64,000 nucleotides of DNA from Mactromeris polynyma (Eukaryota > Mollusca > Bivalvia > Venerida > Mactridae): positions 992,001 to 1,056,000 of the forward strand of contig JASFXZ010000044.1 in assembly GCA_032209605.1 (NCBI GenBank), read 5' to 3'. Of this stretch, positions 1 to 11,169 are shown one piece after another; the first letter of the stretch is position 1, and every line of letters begins with the position of its first letter. The translations under genes were made by a program, and so were the position numbers. The notes beneath the pieces were generated by a model. It was not told where the DNA came from. It was given only the letters and a program-made list of their open reading frames with translations, and did no database searches.

Positions 1-177
1 AACTTAAAAAGAAAAACGCAAACAAATCATGACACATACATATCTGGAAGAAATAATTTGCAATTTTACTTTCATAGTACAATTACAAATTAATACTAAG
101 TTGGTTATGTATTATCATTTTCCAATATTTAAGAGGAAAATAAAAATATCTCCCCTCCAAAAAAATTTCCAATAATA

Positions 178-1075
178 ATGTCTAATAGTAAATGCTTCAG
201 TTATATATTTAGCAGTATTTATGAGGCATTTATTCTTGTTTGACTTGAATAAATGATTAAATTTCTCCAAGCTGTGCCATGAACTATTACGAATATTTTT
301 GTTTCTCAAATCGTGTTATTTTAGACAGCATAATAGGAAATGACATTCGGAGTGCATGTTTTACATATCCTATTTTCTCTATCAATACCGAGTAGTCTAT
401 CGGCTTCAGTTTCCAAGTTATGACTGTTGCGTCTAAATTGTGTAAATCGAAATCTTAATTTATCATTTCTAATTATAGCAAGATATTTTTCAAAATCAAA
501 ATTTGTTTTAAATTTACAAAAGTAGCTTAATTTCGGCATTGTGCTGATTGGACTATACCAGTCTTGAATAAATTGATCAAGTATTTTCCTTTTCATAGTT
601 AAGAAATAATTGTTTCTAAAATTAAAGTTTGTTCGGACGTACTGAAAGCAAGCAAGATGGTCAACAAGTTCATACGTGAGGCCCACGTAATAGCATTAAC
701 ATTTTCAGCGAGGTCTTGATAGAAGTCATACATTGAAGAATGATTGTTTTTCATGATTTTTAACGTACATTCTACAGATCTTGTTTTGCTTATTATTGAT
801 AATGGGAACCTGCCAAGCTCGCCGTAAACAGCAAACTTGGGCTGGTGATATTTAACCCCAAGTATATGTTTACAAAATCTAATATGAAGTTTATCTACAT
901 CTTTATAATTATAAATTCCCCAAACTTCTGACCGATACAAGATGATTGGAACTACCATTGCATCAAAAAGCGATTATTTAGTTCTAATATCTAATTAAGC
1001 TTTATCTAATAAAGAAAGAAGATTATTATATGCTATAAGAGCTTGATCATGTTGAGGTTTTTTTAGTTTATAATG
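178..1075 (-). mobile_element. LINE (non-LTR retrotransposon) 3' fragment, copy 1
   Basis: Conceptual translation of the minus strand gives the region that follows the reverse transcriptase in CR1/L2/Jockey-group LINEs. Motifs in order are SLFDAMVVPIILYRSEVWG (about 900-975), FCKHILGVK, the short Arg/Phe block RFRFTQFRRNSHNLETEADR and RENRICKTC, then an AKYITEAFTIR tail near 181. Reading frames change several times and stops are present, so it is dead. The reverse transcriptase and endonuclease domains are absent, as in a 5'-truncated insertion. Two further fragments of the same type lie at 6605-7990 (same strand) and 11170-12105 (opposite strand). The clade cannot be fixed without alignment. 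Confidence 0.85.
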
Positions 1076-1238
1076 AAAATATGTAAGTAAAATGTGTATT
1101 TAATGAAGATGTCATGTATAACTTTATTTTATTTTCCTACGCATATACGGAGAGATTAACATATATACAAGATATTACAATACATGCAATATATAGTACT
1201 TGCAGAATAATAAACATGGTAACCAACATGTGTAAGAG

Positions 1239-1291
1239 CACACTCATGCACACCCAAGCGCACACTCGCACACACGCACACACGCACACAA
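1239..1291. repeat. CA-rich microsatellite
   Basis: An imperfect run of CACA and CACGCACA units with scattered T and G interruptions, about 50 bp. It explains the His/Thr-rich frame read through it, which is not a gene. Confidence 0.9.
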
Positions 1292-1673
1292 TACAATCAA
1301 ACATTTCTATTAGACCTTCAGAACCTCTATTTCATACAGGATAGATAAGTGCATTAATAAATCGTACTCAATACATCGATATGTATACTATGTTCGAACC
1401 ATCAGGTTTAAGGTTATAGTACACTATCTGAGCTAAACTCTATTTTACGTCTTAGCGAAACGAAAATCAAGATAAGAATAAGTGAAATGCTGCGAAAAAA
1501 ACAAAATGACATAGCAACATGCTCAAAAACAGACAAGATGTATAAAAGCAGAAGTGACAGCTACATTAAGAAAATCAATTTCTATCATTTGTAACCACAA
1601 GTCTCAGGACATATTCACACTGACTCACGATATTCAATTTCATCAAATCACAGAACTGACAATAAAAAATAAA

Positions 1674-2075
1674 GTTATATGCATTTGTCCTTTGAACCGA
1701 GTACCAGCTGGAGCTGTCATTGAGACGCTTGCTCCTCCGCTCGCATGCCCATTATAATCAACTAGAATGCTTCCGTTGAGCTGAGATCAAACTCGGACCG
1801 GTTACAAATTCACTTGCTCCTGCGCTAACCTTTCCACTTGGATCTACTTGCATGTTTCCATTCAAGGTTGAACCGTCCGCACAAGTATAGCTACCACGTG
1901 TCTTCCCATTTGCGTGAACTTGTACATTCCCATGTAAGTTAACAGGACCCACATTAATGCTTGTGTTAACTTTTAAACCATTTGATCTACTCCGACATTT
2001 CAAAGCAGTGTGTTTACTTGAGCATTGACGTTATCAAGCAGTAACCGTTTTGACAGATCCTCTATAATGAATATA
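1674..2075 (-). pseudogene. Frameshifted remnant of a tandem-repeat (beta-rich) protein
   Basis: Minus-strand translation shows repeated short modules with alternating hydrophobic residues and a Gly/Asn turn: VNLHGNVQVHANGKTRG, then STLNGNMQVDPSGKVSAGA, then LNGSILVDYNGHASGGAS. The modules resemble each other (x-L-x-G-N-x-Q-V-x-x-x-G-K), so this was a protein with about 25-30-residue repeats, plausibly a beta-solenoid or adhesive surface protein. The first two modules share one frame (1758-2003). The third needs a one-base shift near 1785, and a similar upstream piece (NVNAQVNT, about 2010-2030) needs another. First codon positions are rich in G and poor in T, the mark of former coding sequence. 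No start codon, splice model or family name can be supported; a sequencing error is the alternative to decay. Confidence 0.6.
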
Positions 2076-3065
2076 GATGAATTTAATAGATACAGAAGTT
2101 AATTTGTTTTAAACTATGGCAATATCGCGAGTTGAACATTTTATGAGAAAATTGGCAATGGAGAAGAAATGGAATGCGAGTATAAATGGTTTCGAAGAAA
2201 ATGTTATCGTTTAAGATGAACATAATTATGTTCATTCATCCATCTTTATAGATAATTCGGAAATGTTCACCCATCACTGTAGGCATTTAGTTTCTTGTTT
2301 CCTTGTGTTTTTGGGTGGCTTAAACAGGATTGACTTCAGTTTACATGTATAATGATTTTATAAATTCCGTACTGGCTGAAATAATCTATTCATAATATTC
2401 TACGTTAATGCTATCAAAGTTTATTGCTAATAAAACAACATACCAGAGCATCAAAATCAAGCATAGATAGGTTTTCTAATGGCAACGATAGAACCAGAAA
2501 CAATGTTCACCAATATGTCATCAAACTTTGAAACCGTTCCATCGAGTATGTTATTACAGACATACCATGATTATTTATGTTCTGTTTGTATTAAACGGTG
2601 TGTATAGAAGAGTTGACACGCATTTCTGTCAACGATGATTTGAACATAATTTAAACGAAGTATTTCTTGCATCCACATTGATTTGTTTTACAGGGATGAT
2701 TCACGTCAGTCTTTCTCCTCTTTGTCCGAATGTTTGTTTAATCCTTTATACTACATGTACACATAAACGTAAATGCAGAAGTTGAGCAGGAAAGGTAACA
2801 TTCAAAGTTGTACATAGCTTACCTATAAGCACCACGAAGATTGCAAGTATGAATATTAAAAATAACTAAGACGGACTCAAGACAATACAAAGTCTTACAC
2901 ATTCACATGTCTCTATTTTGAACAAAGAGGAAAAGCTAAGTTAAATCATTTCTTCAATAACCAATGCTTTCCCGAAAAGCCAGTTTTAAAACTGTTTACC
3001 TGGAAGCGCACAAGGTCAATATCAAAGTTATACAACACAATAAATATATATGGTTAATGAACATG
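2076..3065. other. No recognised gene
   Basis: Nothing convincing was found here. A 42-codon plus-strand frame starts at ATG 2479 (MATIEPETMFTNMSSNFETV...) and has a GTATGT donor-like site inside it, but its codon-position pattern is not clearly coding. A short R2-like tail (gagcaggaaagg) lies near 2786. Confidence 0.5.
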
Positions 3066-3175
3066 TCGATGGTTCAGTTCAGCCCAAGACTATCCTAACC
3101 TATGTATTTATATAGACTATCCTAACTCCTATGTATTTACATAGGAGTTAGGATAGTATTGCACCGAACCCTCGA
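3066..3175. mobile_element. Foldback element FB, copy 1
   Basis: A long inverted repeat. The core is a perfect 20-bp arm at 3116-3135 (ACTATCCTAACTCCTATGTA) facing its complement at 3138-3157 across a 2-bp loop. The similarity continues outwards to related ends, TCGATGGTTC on the left (3066) and GAACCCTCGA on the right (3175). A second, partial direct copy of the left arm sits at 3090-3106. The related copy at 48131-48189 lies in the opposite orientation, which shows this is a dispersed family and not a chance palindrome. Confidence 0.8.
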
Positions 3176-3460
3176 TAGATTAAACAGAAATTCAACGGTA
3201 TTTCAGCTATGTACGGTGGTCAGTTGACATAGCTAGTGTTCTAGGGTTACAACCAGTACTAGGATGTGTCTTTCATACCCAACTGACAAAATCTCAGCAC
3301 GAATAAGAGATATAGAACGAATGTCTTTTACTTTCAGTCCAACTGTCAGGGACAACATGTATACACCTGAATCGTTGTTCGGTACTATACCCTCCGGACA
3401 AACCGGTTGTCTAAATCAAACAGTACAATAATTTGGTGCATACAAATTTAAAACAAGTGC

Positions 3461-3562
3461 CTATATGATATTATAATCTTCATAATTAATGTGTACTTTT
3501 TCAAAATCGTCATCCACAATGACAAACCGCCCACTTTCTACAATGCCTGAAACCACAGTCAT
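3461..3562 (-). CDS. Probable last coding exon of an unidentified minus-strand gene
   Basis: An open frame of 33 codons ends in TAG at 3461-3463 and begins directly after a strong acceptor (T-rich tract, then CCAG, at 3563-3580). The translation starts MTVVSGIVESGRFVIV, is rich in Asp and Glu, and ends HINYEDYNII. About 45% of codons start with G and 15% with T, against roughly 17% and 32% expected from base composition, which is a clear coding signature. The ATG at its start is in phase 0 and need not be an initiator. The next piece upstream on this strand may be the 36-nt exon at 3978-4013. No domain is recognised. The acidic tail suggests a soluble or cytoplasmic C-terminus, but that is inference. 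Confidence 0.5.
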   Translation of the reverse strand: MTVVSGIVESGRFVIVDDDFEKVHINYEDYNII

Positions 3563-3739
3563 CTGGAAAAAATGTAAAAACTAACATGAACATTGCTTTA
3601 TTTTACTAGACCATCAGCCTGTGACATTCATAATATATACACGTCAGAAAATGTCATAGATTGTATTTCAAAACAGTTAATTAATCCCACAAATATTTTA
3701 AGTTTATGTTATTATACAAATGCAGTTGAAAGTGAAAAA

Positions 3740-3895
3740 TGTAGAGCAGGGAGGGCCACATTCATAACTCAGAACTTTTTAGACAGATCTGGACAAAGGG
3801 AAGAGGTGCACACACAGAGGGACAGAAGTTGAGCACAAAGTGTCACATACAAAATACACATCCACCCATAAACCACAATGGAACACGAAAATACA
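3740..3895 (-). repeat. R2-family interspersed repeat, degraded copy
   Basis: Contains gagcagggagggccacattc and, further on, gttgagcacaaagtgtcacat, which are variants of the complement of the R2 3' core (GTATGTGGCATTTCCTGCTC). It lies between the two candidate exons at 3461-3562 and 3978-4013, so it would be intronic. Confidence 0.45.
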
Positions 3896-3977
3896 TATCT
3901 TCAAGTAAACAATTACAAATACACTAAATCAATACAAATGTACAATAAATCGACATAAATAACTAAGGTGTACTTAC

Positions 3978-4013
3978 TAAAGGCATAGCGAAAGATTCGT
4001 AGCAAAACCTTGG
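3978..4013 (-). CDS. Candidate 36-nt microexon
   Basis: On the minus strand a strong pyrimidine tract ending in TTGCTGTTAG (4014 upwards) precedes 36 nt encoding PRFCYESFAMPL. A GTAAGTAC donor at 3970-3977 follows it. The exon is phase 0 at both ends, which matches the phase-0 start of the candidate last exon at 3461-3562. Both splice sites are close to consensus, but such pairs also arise by chance in A+T-rich introns. Transcript evidence would be needed. Confidence 0.3.
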
Positions 4014-4446
4014 CTAACAGCAAGGATAAAGAATAAAATATATAAATATTTTCCATCATAATTCGAAGCATAAAATACGTACAGAACATTTCTGAACAAA
4101 TAGTTATTTTAGAAATGTTAAGAGTCCGCCAGAAATATATAAGAGTGGTACATGTTTGCATAATTCATTGAATAACTATTCCACGACCTTTAAGAATACC
4201 TGTATGCCGTAAAATTTAACAAATAGTATCAGAATATTCTTCGTGAAAAGTGTTTACGTTTATCGACAGTTTATCGCCCCTTTCTTGCGGATGCAAACAA
4301 ACAAACAAAATGCTGATTTGTTAATTCTACCAGTTCACACCGATTTCGTCCGTGTTTACACATTTATTCTTTGCTCTAACGTTGTTGGTTAAATGCCCCA
4401 CGTGTACTTCTTTCAATTGATATAGTGTTCAAGTTATTCACCGTAG

Positions 4447-4690
4447 TGTTGCCAGCTGTTCTGTGATGTATTCCATCCATTAAATTCGCCCTGTTTGCCT
4501 TCATTAATTCTTCTTAGTTGTCCTTTATGGTCGGCCAGGCCATTCCTTGCGCCCCTGTTCCCTTGCGTATTTAGCATTGTACCTCCTGAAATGCCTGATG
4601 TTTCATGGACTGTTGTTTCCCCAGAGGTCTGTGTTGGAAGTCATTGTCTTATGTATGTGGCGTTCTCTGTAGCAATTTATTCTCGCGTTA
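4447..4690 (+). repeat. R1-family interspersed repeat, near full-length copy
   Basis: Begins TGTTGCCAGCTGT and ends GCAATTTATTCTCGCG. Internal landmarks are GTCGGCCAGGCCATTCCTTG and TCTTATGTATGTGGCGTT. Seven relatives occur in this window, at 5141, 8215, 16603, 22915, 31012, 32699 and 53022. The apparent peptide ...VCVG.HCLMYVAF..., which recurs in several copies, is a by-product of repetition: frames break differently in each copy. It is probably a short non-autonomous retroposon or MITE; no RNA polymerase III boxes were found. Confidence 0.8.
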
Positions 4691-5140
4691 AAGAGGCATA
4701 AATTGCATTTCATTTTGAGTGATTCTAAACCCAAAGTTGCAGATTTGAGATATCAATACGAAAGAAGGGATTTGAAAATCAGAGAAGATTTATTTCTTTA
4801 TCGTTTTGTTTACAGACAGGGACAGGTCGACGTAATAACATGTCATGAGACTTCCAGACATACAAGCCAACTCTATGCATGAGACTCTAAGTTCACAACA
4901 CATATATCAACAAAACATTTAGCAGTGAGTGTACTATCAGTGTCCGGTGTAACTATTAAGACTCCAGATAGTTTCGACACTGTCAAGATTTCTCATTTGG
5001 GCCGTCTAATATGTTGAATAGAATGCTTACTTACGATTAATGGCGAAATTCCATTGCATCTATTATTTCGTGTACCTGCGTTGAGAAATAAGATATAGTG
5101 ATAAGAGTATATTTCTATAAATAAACATCAGCTTTATAGA

Positions 5141-5213
5141 GGAAGTGGTAGTGTCTATTGACTTATGTATTTGGCGTTCCCTGTATCAGCATATTCCCTC
5201 TTTTTCAAATTGT
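5141..5213 (+). repeat. R1-family repeat, 3'-end fragment
   Basis: Only the last 70 bp of R1 are present (GACTTATGTATTTGGCGTTC to ATTCCCTCTTTTT). It ends at the same place as the long copies and lacks their 5' part, like a 5'-truncated retroposon. Confidence 0.6.
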
Positions 5214-5261
5214 AAGATACTTTTTTTAATTATTTGAACGGTATTTTAAATCAGCACCTTT

Positions 5262-5445
5262 ATTCCAAATGGTGTTTGTCACGGACAGCTGCAAGGCGGT
5301 AAACCTATCTTCTTCCATTATTTATGTCCCATTTGATTTTGTAATTGTCTACATGAATGTTTCATATCTCTTTGTACTTATAGGCTGGTCGTGCAATTTT
5401 TATGATGCATGTTGTACGCTGCATTTTCGGCTCGACATTTTTCTA
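5262..5445 (+). repeat. R2-family interspersed repeat
   Basis: Starts with TGTTTGTCACGGACAGCTGC, followed by CATTATTTATGTCCCATTTG, and ends near CATTTTCGGCTCGACATTTT. These match landmarks of other R2 copies: TTTTTGTCACTGACCRTTCC, ATTTATGTCCC and CTCGACTTTTATTG. It is moderately diverged. Confidence 0.55.
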
Positions 5446-6604
5446 AACCGATGGTTTTAGCGATGTTTTAATTTTTACTGTGTTCATTTCAGAGATTTTT
5501 TATCTATAATTGTATATTGTTCTTGATATTTGAAACGTCGAGACCACTATTATACTAAATAATTTGCCGTAATTGAAAGCATTACAGAATATGTTCCATT
5601 TTGAGTATAGCGACATTTTTCACTTGACCTTTGATTGATTCTGCATTCTATTTTTGAACAAACGATGTCCACAGACAGTGTAATTTTTATGTACTTAATT
5701 GCTCGCGTAAGTAGATAAATTGACCAACTCTGTTTGGTCCTAATGACACTGCAATCATTTATTTTCCTCCCACAATTCAATCTTCAATATGTGCGGGTCC
5801 ATACCTACTGTCGTATATATTTACTTAGATAGGCGTCGCGTGTTGCCTAACTTTGTCAATTTCATTCCGTTCGTTAGGTACAATGAAGATACTTTCTATA
5901 CACATATCTTCACATTGTTTGACACGACATTGTGGTGACTCTCACAAAGGAAATTGGGGGCGTATAATGAGAGCAATCAAGTCCCCATTGTGAACATTTA
6001 ACGCTAATGTATACCCCACGAAATGATTATTTATTAAAATAGTATCTAATTTCGCCTTTTTCTGAGTTCATGAAATGTACATTCAATCTTTATTTATTGA
6101 CAGTGGTCCAATGAATCGTCTATACAATCTCGTAAATACATATAAAACATTATCCGCGAACTGAAAAGAAAGCATTTGATATTTATCATGTAATTACATA
6201 TACTATAATTCTTTGACTGAAACATAATGCTTTAGACGCCACTGACAAGGCGTCATGTTTCTCGTAATACAAATGCCTACATATATTTATGTTTTCTTTC
6301 TTATATATTGTATGCATGCAATTTGATCTTGTTTTGATAAAACGTATATTGTAGGAGATAGTGAATGCTGTTAACTCGCCAGATAATGTTTCACGTCTTT
6401 CGATCTAGTGCCTACTTTATGTCGACGCTATACATAACCACGTATTTGATGATTAAATACAAGAACAAAAGTACAAAATGTTTACTTCAATAAAAGGCCT
6501 CCGGCACATAATACATGTTACAAACCAAATGATTTTTTACAAAAAGCATGTATATAAAAATATATGAGAGTTGTGTCCTCTGATTTTCAGATTTAGCTGT
6601 TATC
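5446..6604. other. No recognised gene
   Basis: A+T-rich sequence with no coding signature or repeat that I can place. Frames of about 75-95 codons near 5550-5780 and 6623-6907 have random-looking composition. Confidence 0.5.
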
Positions 6605-7990
6605 TAGGACTAACATGAGTTTATGAACATATACAGCAATATATTTAATATGAGTTACATTTTTGGATGCCATAAGATTGTTGAAATGTTCCATGTCTGT
6701 ATTTTCAATATACCAAGTAAACAATTATTTTTTACGAATTTCTTTGAATCTAGAACATTTGAAAAATACATGATACGCATCTTCAATAACAAGTACATCT
6801 TTGTTCAAAAAACAGAAAATACAAAAGCGATCATTTCTATCAATATTAAAATATCGTCCTACTTCTATATGGAGTTTATGACTGGAGGTTCTAAATCTAG
6901 CAAATGATTTCCGTACCGGGAACGGTAGATTGATATTAAGGTATCTTTCAACATTTAATAAGGACTTAAAACATTTATATGTCTGACAACGTGGGGAACT
7001 ATTTACAACATTATACCATGTTTGTCTGCAACAATCAGTAATTCTTGTTTTAAAATGGTACATACAAATATTTATATCTCCAACATCTTGGGCAATCCAA
7101 GCATAACCAAAACCATATCTAAATAATATTTCTTTGATATAAGTTACCCAAATACGTCTACCTAAGTTATCGAGGTTTCTTATCATTATATACGAATTTC
7201 TTAGAAATCTATTATGAGGCATATGTAATAATTTGCACCAGTATTTTACACAAATTAAACATAAACAGTGGTAATCTACCACATCACCCAAGACAACACA
7301 ATTATGTACAGTACTCTTAACTCCGAGAAAATATTTACAAAAAGAAAGCTGTACCTTTTCAATTTCATTACGTTCCTCAAATCTCCAAATCTCTGATCCA
7401 AATGTCAGTATTGGAGAAACTATGGTATCGAAAAATTCATTGTGATTATAGGTACCAAATGACAACTGATAGTTTTTAATGGAGAAGATAGCTTTCCTAG
7501 CTTGAGCTGCTTACTTAGCTTTAGCTGCAGACCAAGATAAAGTTGGTGTAAACAATACACCCATATATTTATACCTAGATGTAATTCTGACATTATTACC
7601 ATTAGGTGTCTATTTTTCATATTCCCGTATTTCTAAAAACAATAATTTCAGTTTTGTTAAGATTCATTTGCATATCGTATATACTCATCACAAAATTTTG
7701 AAATGGCATTTAATTGTCGCTGTAGGTTTATAGAAGTATCGGCACAGTTTGCAACATCATCCGCGTATAATAAACACAATATATCAGGAATATTGTCTGA
7801 AATTAAAAACACCTTGGTCACAATTATCTTTCAAATATTTACATAGGTCAGTTATAAAAAGATTAAACAACATTGACGAGTACATACCTCCTTGTCGTGT
7901 CCCAATATTGCATTTGAAGGCGTCAGTGACATAAGTTGCATTGACGTTATCCAATTTAACGCGAGCTTTTAGTTTTGAGTACATCGAGAG
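6605..7990 (-). mobile_element. LINE fragment, copy 2, with end of reverse transcriptase
   Basis: The minus strand carries the C-terminal half of the reverse transcriptase. CNIGTRQGGMYSSMLFNLFI (about 7800-7925) is the GxRQGxxLSP block. LCLLYADDVANCADTS (about 7735-7790) contains the YADD catalytic motif. The post-RT region follows: SPILTFGSEIWRFEE, FCKYFLGVK and FARFRTSSHKLHIEVGRYF, then the terminal YIENTDMEHFNNLM block near 6660-6700. There are frameshifts near 7465, 7620-7670 and 6725, so no functional enzyme is encoded. The tail block matches LINE copy 3 (YIENTNFNTFKILM), which places both in one family. Confidence 0.92.
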
Positions 7991-8214
7991 AATAACATTT
8001 ACGGTTATTTATAAAAAATAAAACTCACGTTATAAATGTATAAGCGAACCACGCACTTTATTTGTTACATTGCTGTCCACTGATGACGAAATGGAAATGC
8101 ATTTGTTTTCTCGGAGCCATCGTCATCTTGTAAAGGTTCAGTTTGGACATGTGATGCATTTGAGGAAAGCATCGCTGTGTAATAAGACTGCATTGTACAA
8201 CTTTTTACTAAAAT

Positions 8215-8450
8215 TATTGTTGTTAAAGGGAAGCCAGATACACAAGACAATGCTTCCTCGCTCTGATCCAAGGGAAACTTCAATCTACGAAACATTAGGG
8301 ATTGAGGAGGCACAAAGGCAAACATCAATGAGAATGGAGAGGTAAGGAATTATCTGATTATCAAAACAACCATGGAGAATTGGAGGACAACAAGGTGGAA
8401 ATAAGGGATGGAGAAAAAGGAAATACATTACAGGACAAGTCAATAACTAT
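8215..8450 (-). repeat. Old R1-family copy
   Basis: Complement landmarks agree with R1: cacaagacaatgcttcctcg, gattgaggaggcacaaaggc and acaggacaagtcaataacta. It is clearly more diverged than the copies at 4447, 22915 and 53022. Open frames on both strands here (8070-8345 plus, 8065-8328 minus) are reads through this repeat. The GTAAGG at 8341 is therefore unlikely to be a real donor. Confidence 0.65.
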
Positions 8451-8561
8451 GTAGACTTACAAGAAACAATATCGTTTCATGTTTATTGTTTCTACATTAC
8501 AGGACAAGTCAATAACTATGTAGACTTACAAGAAACAATATCGTTTCATGTTTATTGTTTC
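8424..8561. repeat. Perfect 69-bp tandem duplication
   Basis: Positions 8424-8492 and 8493-8561 are identical over 69 bp, from tacattacagg to ttattgtttc. The first copy overlaps the 5' end of the old R1 repeat. Perfect identity inside a diverged repeat implies a recent duplication. Confidence 0.97.
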
Positions 8562-9715
8562 TATCTATCAATGTTGTACCTCTTTGCATTATGACAAACG
8601 CAAATTCGATAGTTTGTCCAAGTTGAGTTAAGTTGTTTTGACATATAAGAATTCCAATCAATCCTTTCACGAACTGTAATACTGCATCAAGGACACGTGT
8701 CTCGCGCGATGATGTAATCATTGCAATTCTCGGGTTTGTTTGTATTCAAGTTTTACTGTAAACACTACAGCCTATTGTTCTAGGCAAAATTCATAAAACA
8801 TTGCAACGAAATTAAAGTAAGTTATTTTTCCGGCGCAGACGTACTAACATGGCTTTGCTATTTGCATATCTGCGTTGTGTAAACTAATAAAATCTTACCT
8901 TAACCCCTAAACCAAATTCTCTTTAACCGAACAACGTGTTACCTTGACGCGGATTGGTTAACTTTCGTTAAGGTATGTATATTTGTTTACCAGAATTAAA
9001 ATAATTTGCTTGTTTATTGTTCTGTATTTTCGTCTTCCGAAGCAAAGAAATGAACATATTTGTTGCAATGGTGCTATGTTTGCAAATAAAACATTTTGAT
9101 CACGACAGAGGCTTTGTTCTTATTACGGTAAACATGACAAGGTTGTATGAAAATCAGGTGAACACAATATTGTTTGCCTTAACAACTCCGTCTGAAACTA
9201 GATCGATAGTATATTTCAAATTTATCTACTGAGTTGTGTTGTTAGTCAACCCCATGCAAAATGGCCCAGCGGCGGAATTAAGAAGACTTTCTTGGTTTTA
9301 TGCACCAGTCACGAACATTAATGTGTGATTACAAGTCTGACATATCGATATGTAACAAGGTTATGAACATTAATGTGTGATTTCATGTCTGATACAATGA
9401 GTAATGGTGAACTACATTGAAACATACTAAATGTCCATGACTAGTTGTAATACGGAGTTATTTCATACAATCACCTACGCAGTGGACACCTCGGCATTTT
9501 GTGTGATGCACAACAAATCTTAACTTCCAGATTACAACAAATTTGCTAGCTTTCAGGTTGCGCCGACCGTCTTTTTTAAAGATAGATCTTGTTCAGTTCT
9601 ATTAACGACAGTTAATTGTTTCTTTCGTCGTGCGCTTTTAATCATTTCCATTATAGGAAAATGGCTACCCTACTGAACCTATTGAAGTAACATAACAGCG
9701 TAATGAAATGTATCT
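8562..9715. other. No recognised gene
   Basis: No coding signature was found. The only structure seen is a 52-bp-spaced direct repeat (gaacattaatgtgtgatt at 9313 and again at 9365). Confidence 0.5.
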
Positions 9716-9850
9716 TACGATATCTTACCTATATTTATGTTTGTCAATTTGATAAAAGAGCCAGGTGTACATGTCGTCAAATTTTGTTGATTAGAGTATT
9801 TTGGACACCCCTTTGTGTTTGTTTCCACGTTACACACTATTATGTTGGCG
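9716..9850 (+). repeat. R5 ancient repeat, copy 1
   Basis: ATTTATGTTTGTCAATTTGA followed by TAAAAGAGCCAGGTGTA matches 18045-18190 closely over about 40 bp. Weaker agreement continues for a further 90 bp (TTTCCACGTTACACACT against TTTCCACGTAGCAGTCG). Confidence 0.5.
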
Positions 9851-11169
9851 GAGAGACCATGTATAGCAAACTACCCAAATAAAATGTAGTGTTTGCTTAA
9901 AATGAATGACGAAGTCGAGCTGGATTCCACATAAAAATGCACAGTCTGTATTTAGTACCCTATGTTTATGTGCTGAATATGAAATGAATACATCCATCAT
10001 TTCAAGAGTAATTTATCAAAAACCAATTTATATGTCGAAAAATGGCCATAACGATATAGAAATGGACCTGCATTTTATTATCTTTTACGTATGTGCCTCA
10101 AATTAATAAAAACCACCAATCCCTTCAGTGTTTAGTGTTTACATTATTGCAAGGATAAAATTCCATCAAGTATTATCTTTATGCCTTTCTATCCTTCGTT
10201 ACTCTTTTATTTAGACGTAAGGGTCCAGCTTTGTAATAAAGATTTTCTCCTACAAACTATGTAATGGAATTCAACTGCAAAACGATCATGTTGTCCTGAA
10301 TCTGACTTCAGATACGGTTTGAAACATTTCTTACACACATATCTAAGATTCAAAAGTAACATTCATCGAATATGATCTTAATTAGTTTGCAAAAAGCGGT
10401 TGCGATTCATTTAATGAACAGAAGTGCCGTTTTCTGTATCATGAAATGAGGCAGGCTCAGCACATAATGCTGTGCTAAATTACAGAATAATATTTAAATA
10501 GTTGATACATGAATTATCGAATAAAAACTGCATCATAGGCTGAGCATATTTGTAACGGAGTGTAATATGCTATTGGTTTTATCTAGAGGATATCATTGCT
10601 ATAGAGAACCTTTTCATTGCGTCTAAGGTAACATCCATCTGCCTTAAAGAACTATGCATCACATATGAAAGAAATACAAAATCTATGACTAAAGAGATGC
10701 TTTCTATTTTGATAGTGAAATATTCTTATTTAGGGGGAGGTAAATGCACCGTGCTACATCTTACGGTGTGTACATTTCACAGCTTATTCGTGTTGCAAGA
10801 GTTTGTAGATCTATGTATTACTTTAATGAACGCAATCGTTGAATAACTAAATTACACATGAAACAGAATTGCAAATTCTTAACCCGGAAACGGAAAGAAG
10901 GCGCCTGATTATGTATTGTGACCACCTTGTCGTGCCCTTAAAAGATGTGTATTATGAGATTAGTCATAGGGTCCACATACCTGTTGCTTTATATATTCAT
11001 GTTATATATGCATTATCCTGTGTTCGCGACCGTAAACGTTGGGGAGTTGTCCACCTGGGATTATCTGATTTACACTGACACTGTTCGTTTATTTAGGTGA
11101 TGGTATGATAAGTGTAATATTCGGTGTATCTTTAACCATGTTTAAATCACCAGTTGTGTTTTACCACTT
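9851..11169. other. No recognised gene
   Basis: Nothing beyond short random frames was found (for example 66 codons at 9906 and 69 codons at 10869). Confidence 0.5.

Noticed and set aside
2479..2607. Short ORF resembling a receptor N-terminus (MATIEPETMF...)
   Set aside because: Only 42 codons, with 35% of first positions being T, and no downstream exon found.
8065..8345. Opposed ORFs of 87-91 codons with a GTAAGG donor at the end of the plus frame
   Set aside because: The DNA is a diverged R1 repeat read in both directions; landmarks match other R1 copies.
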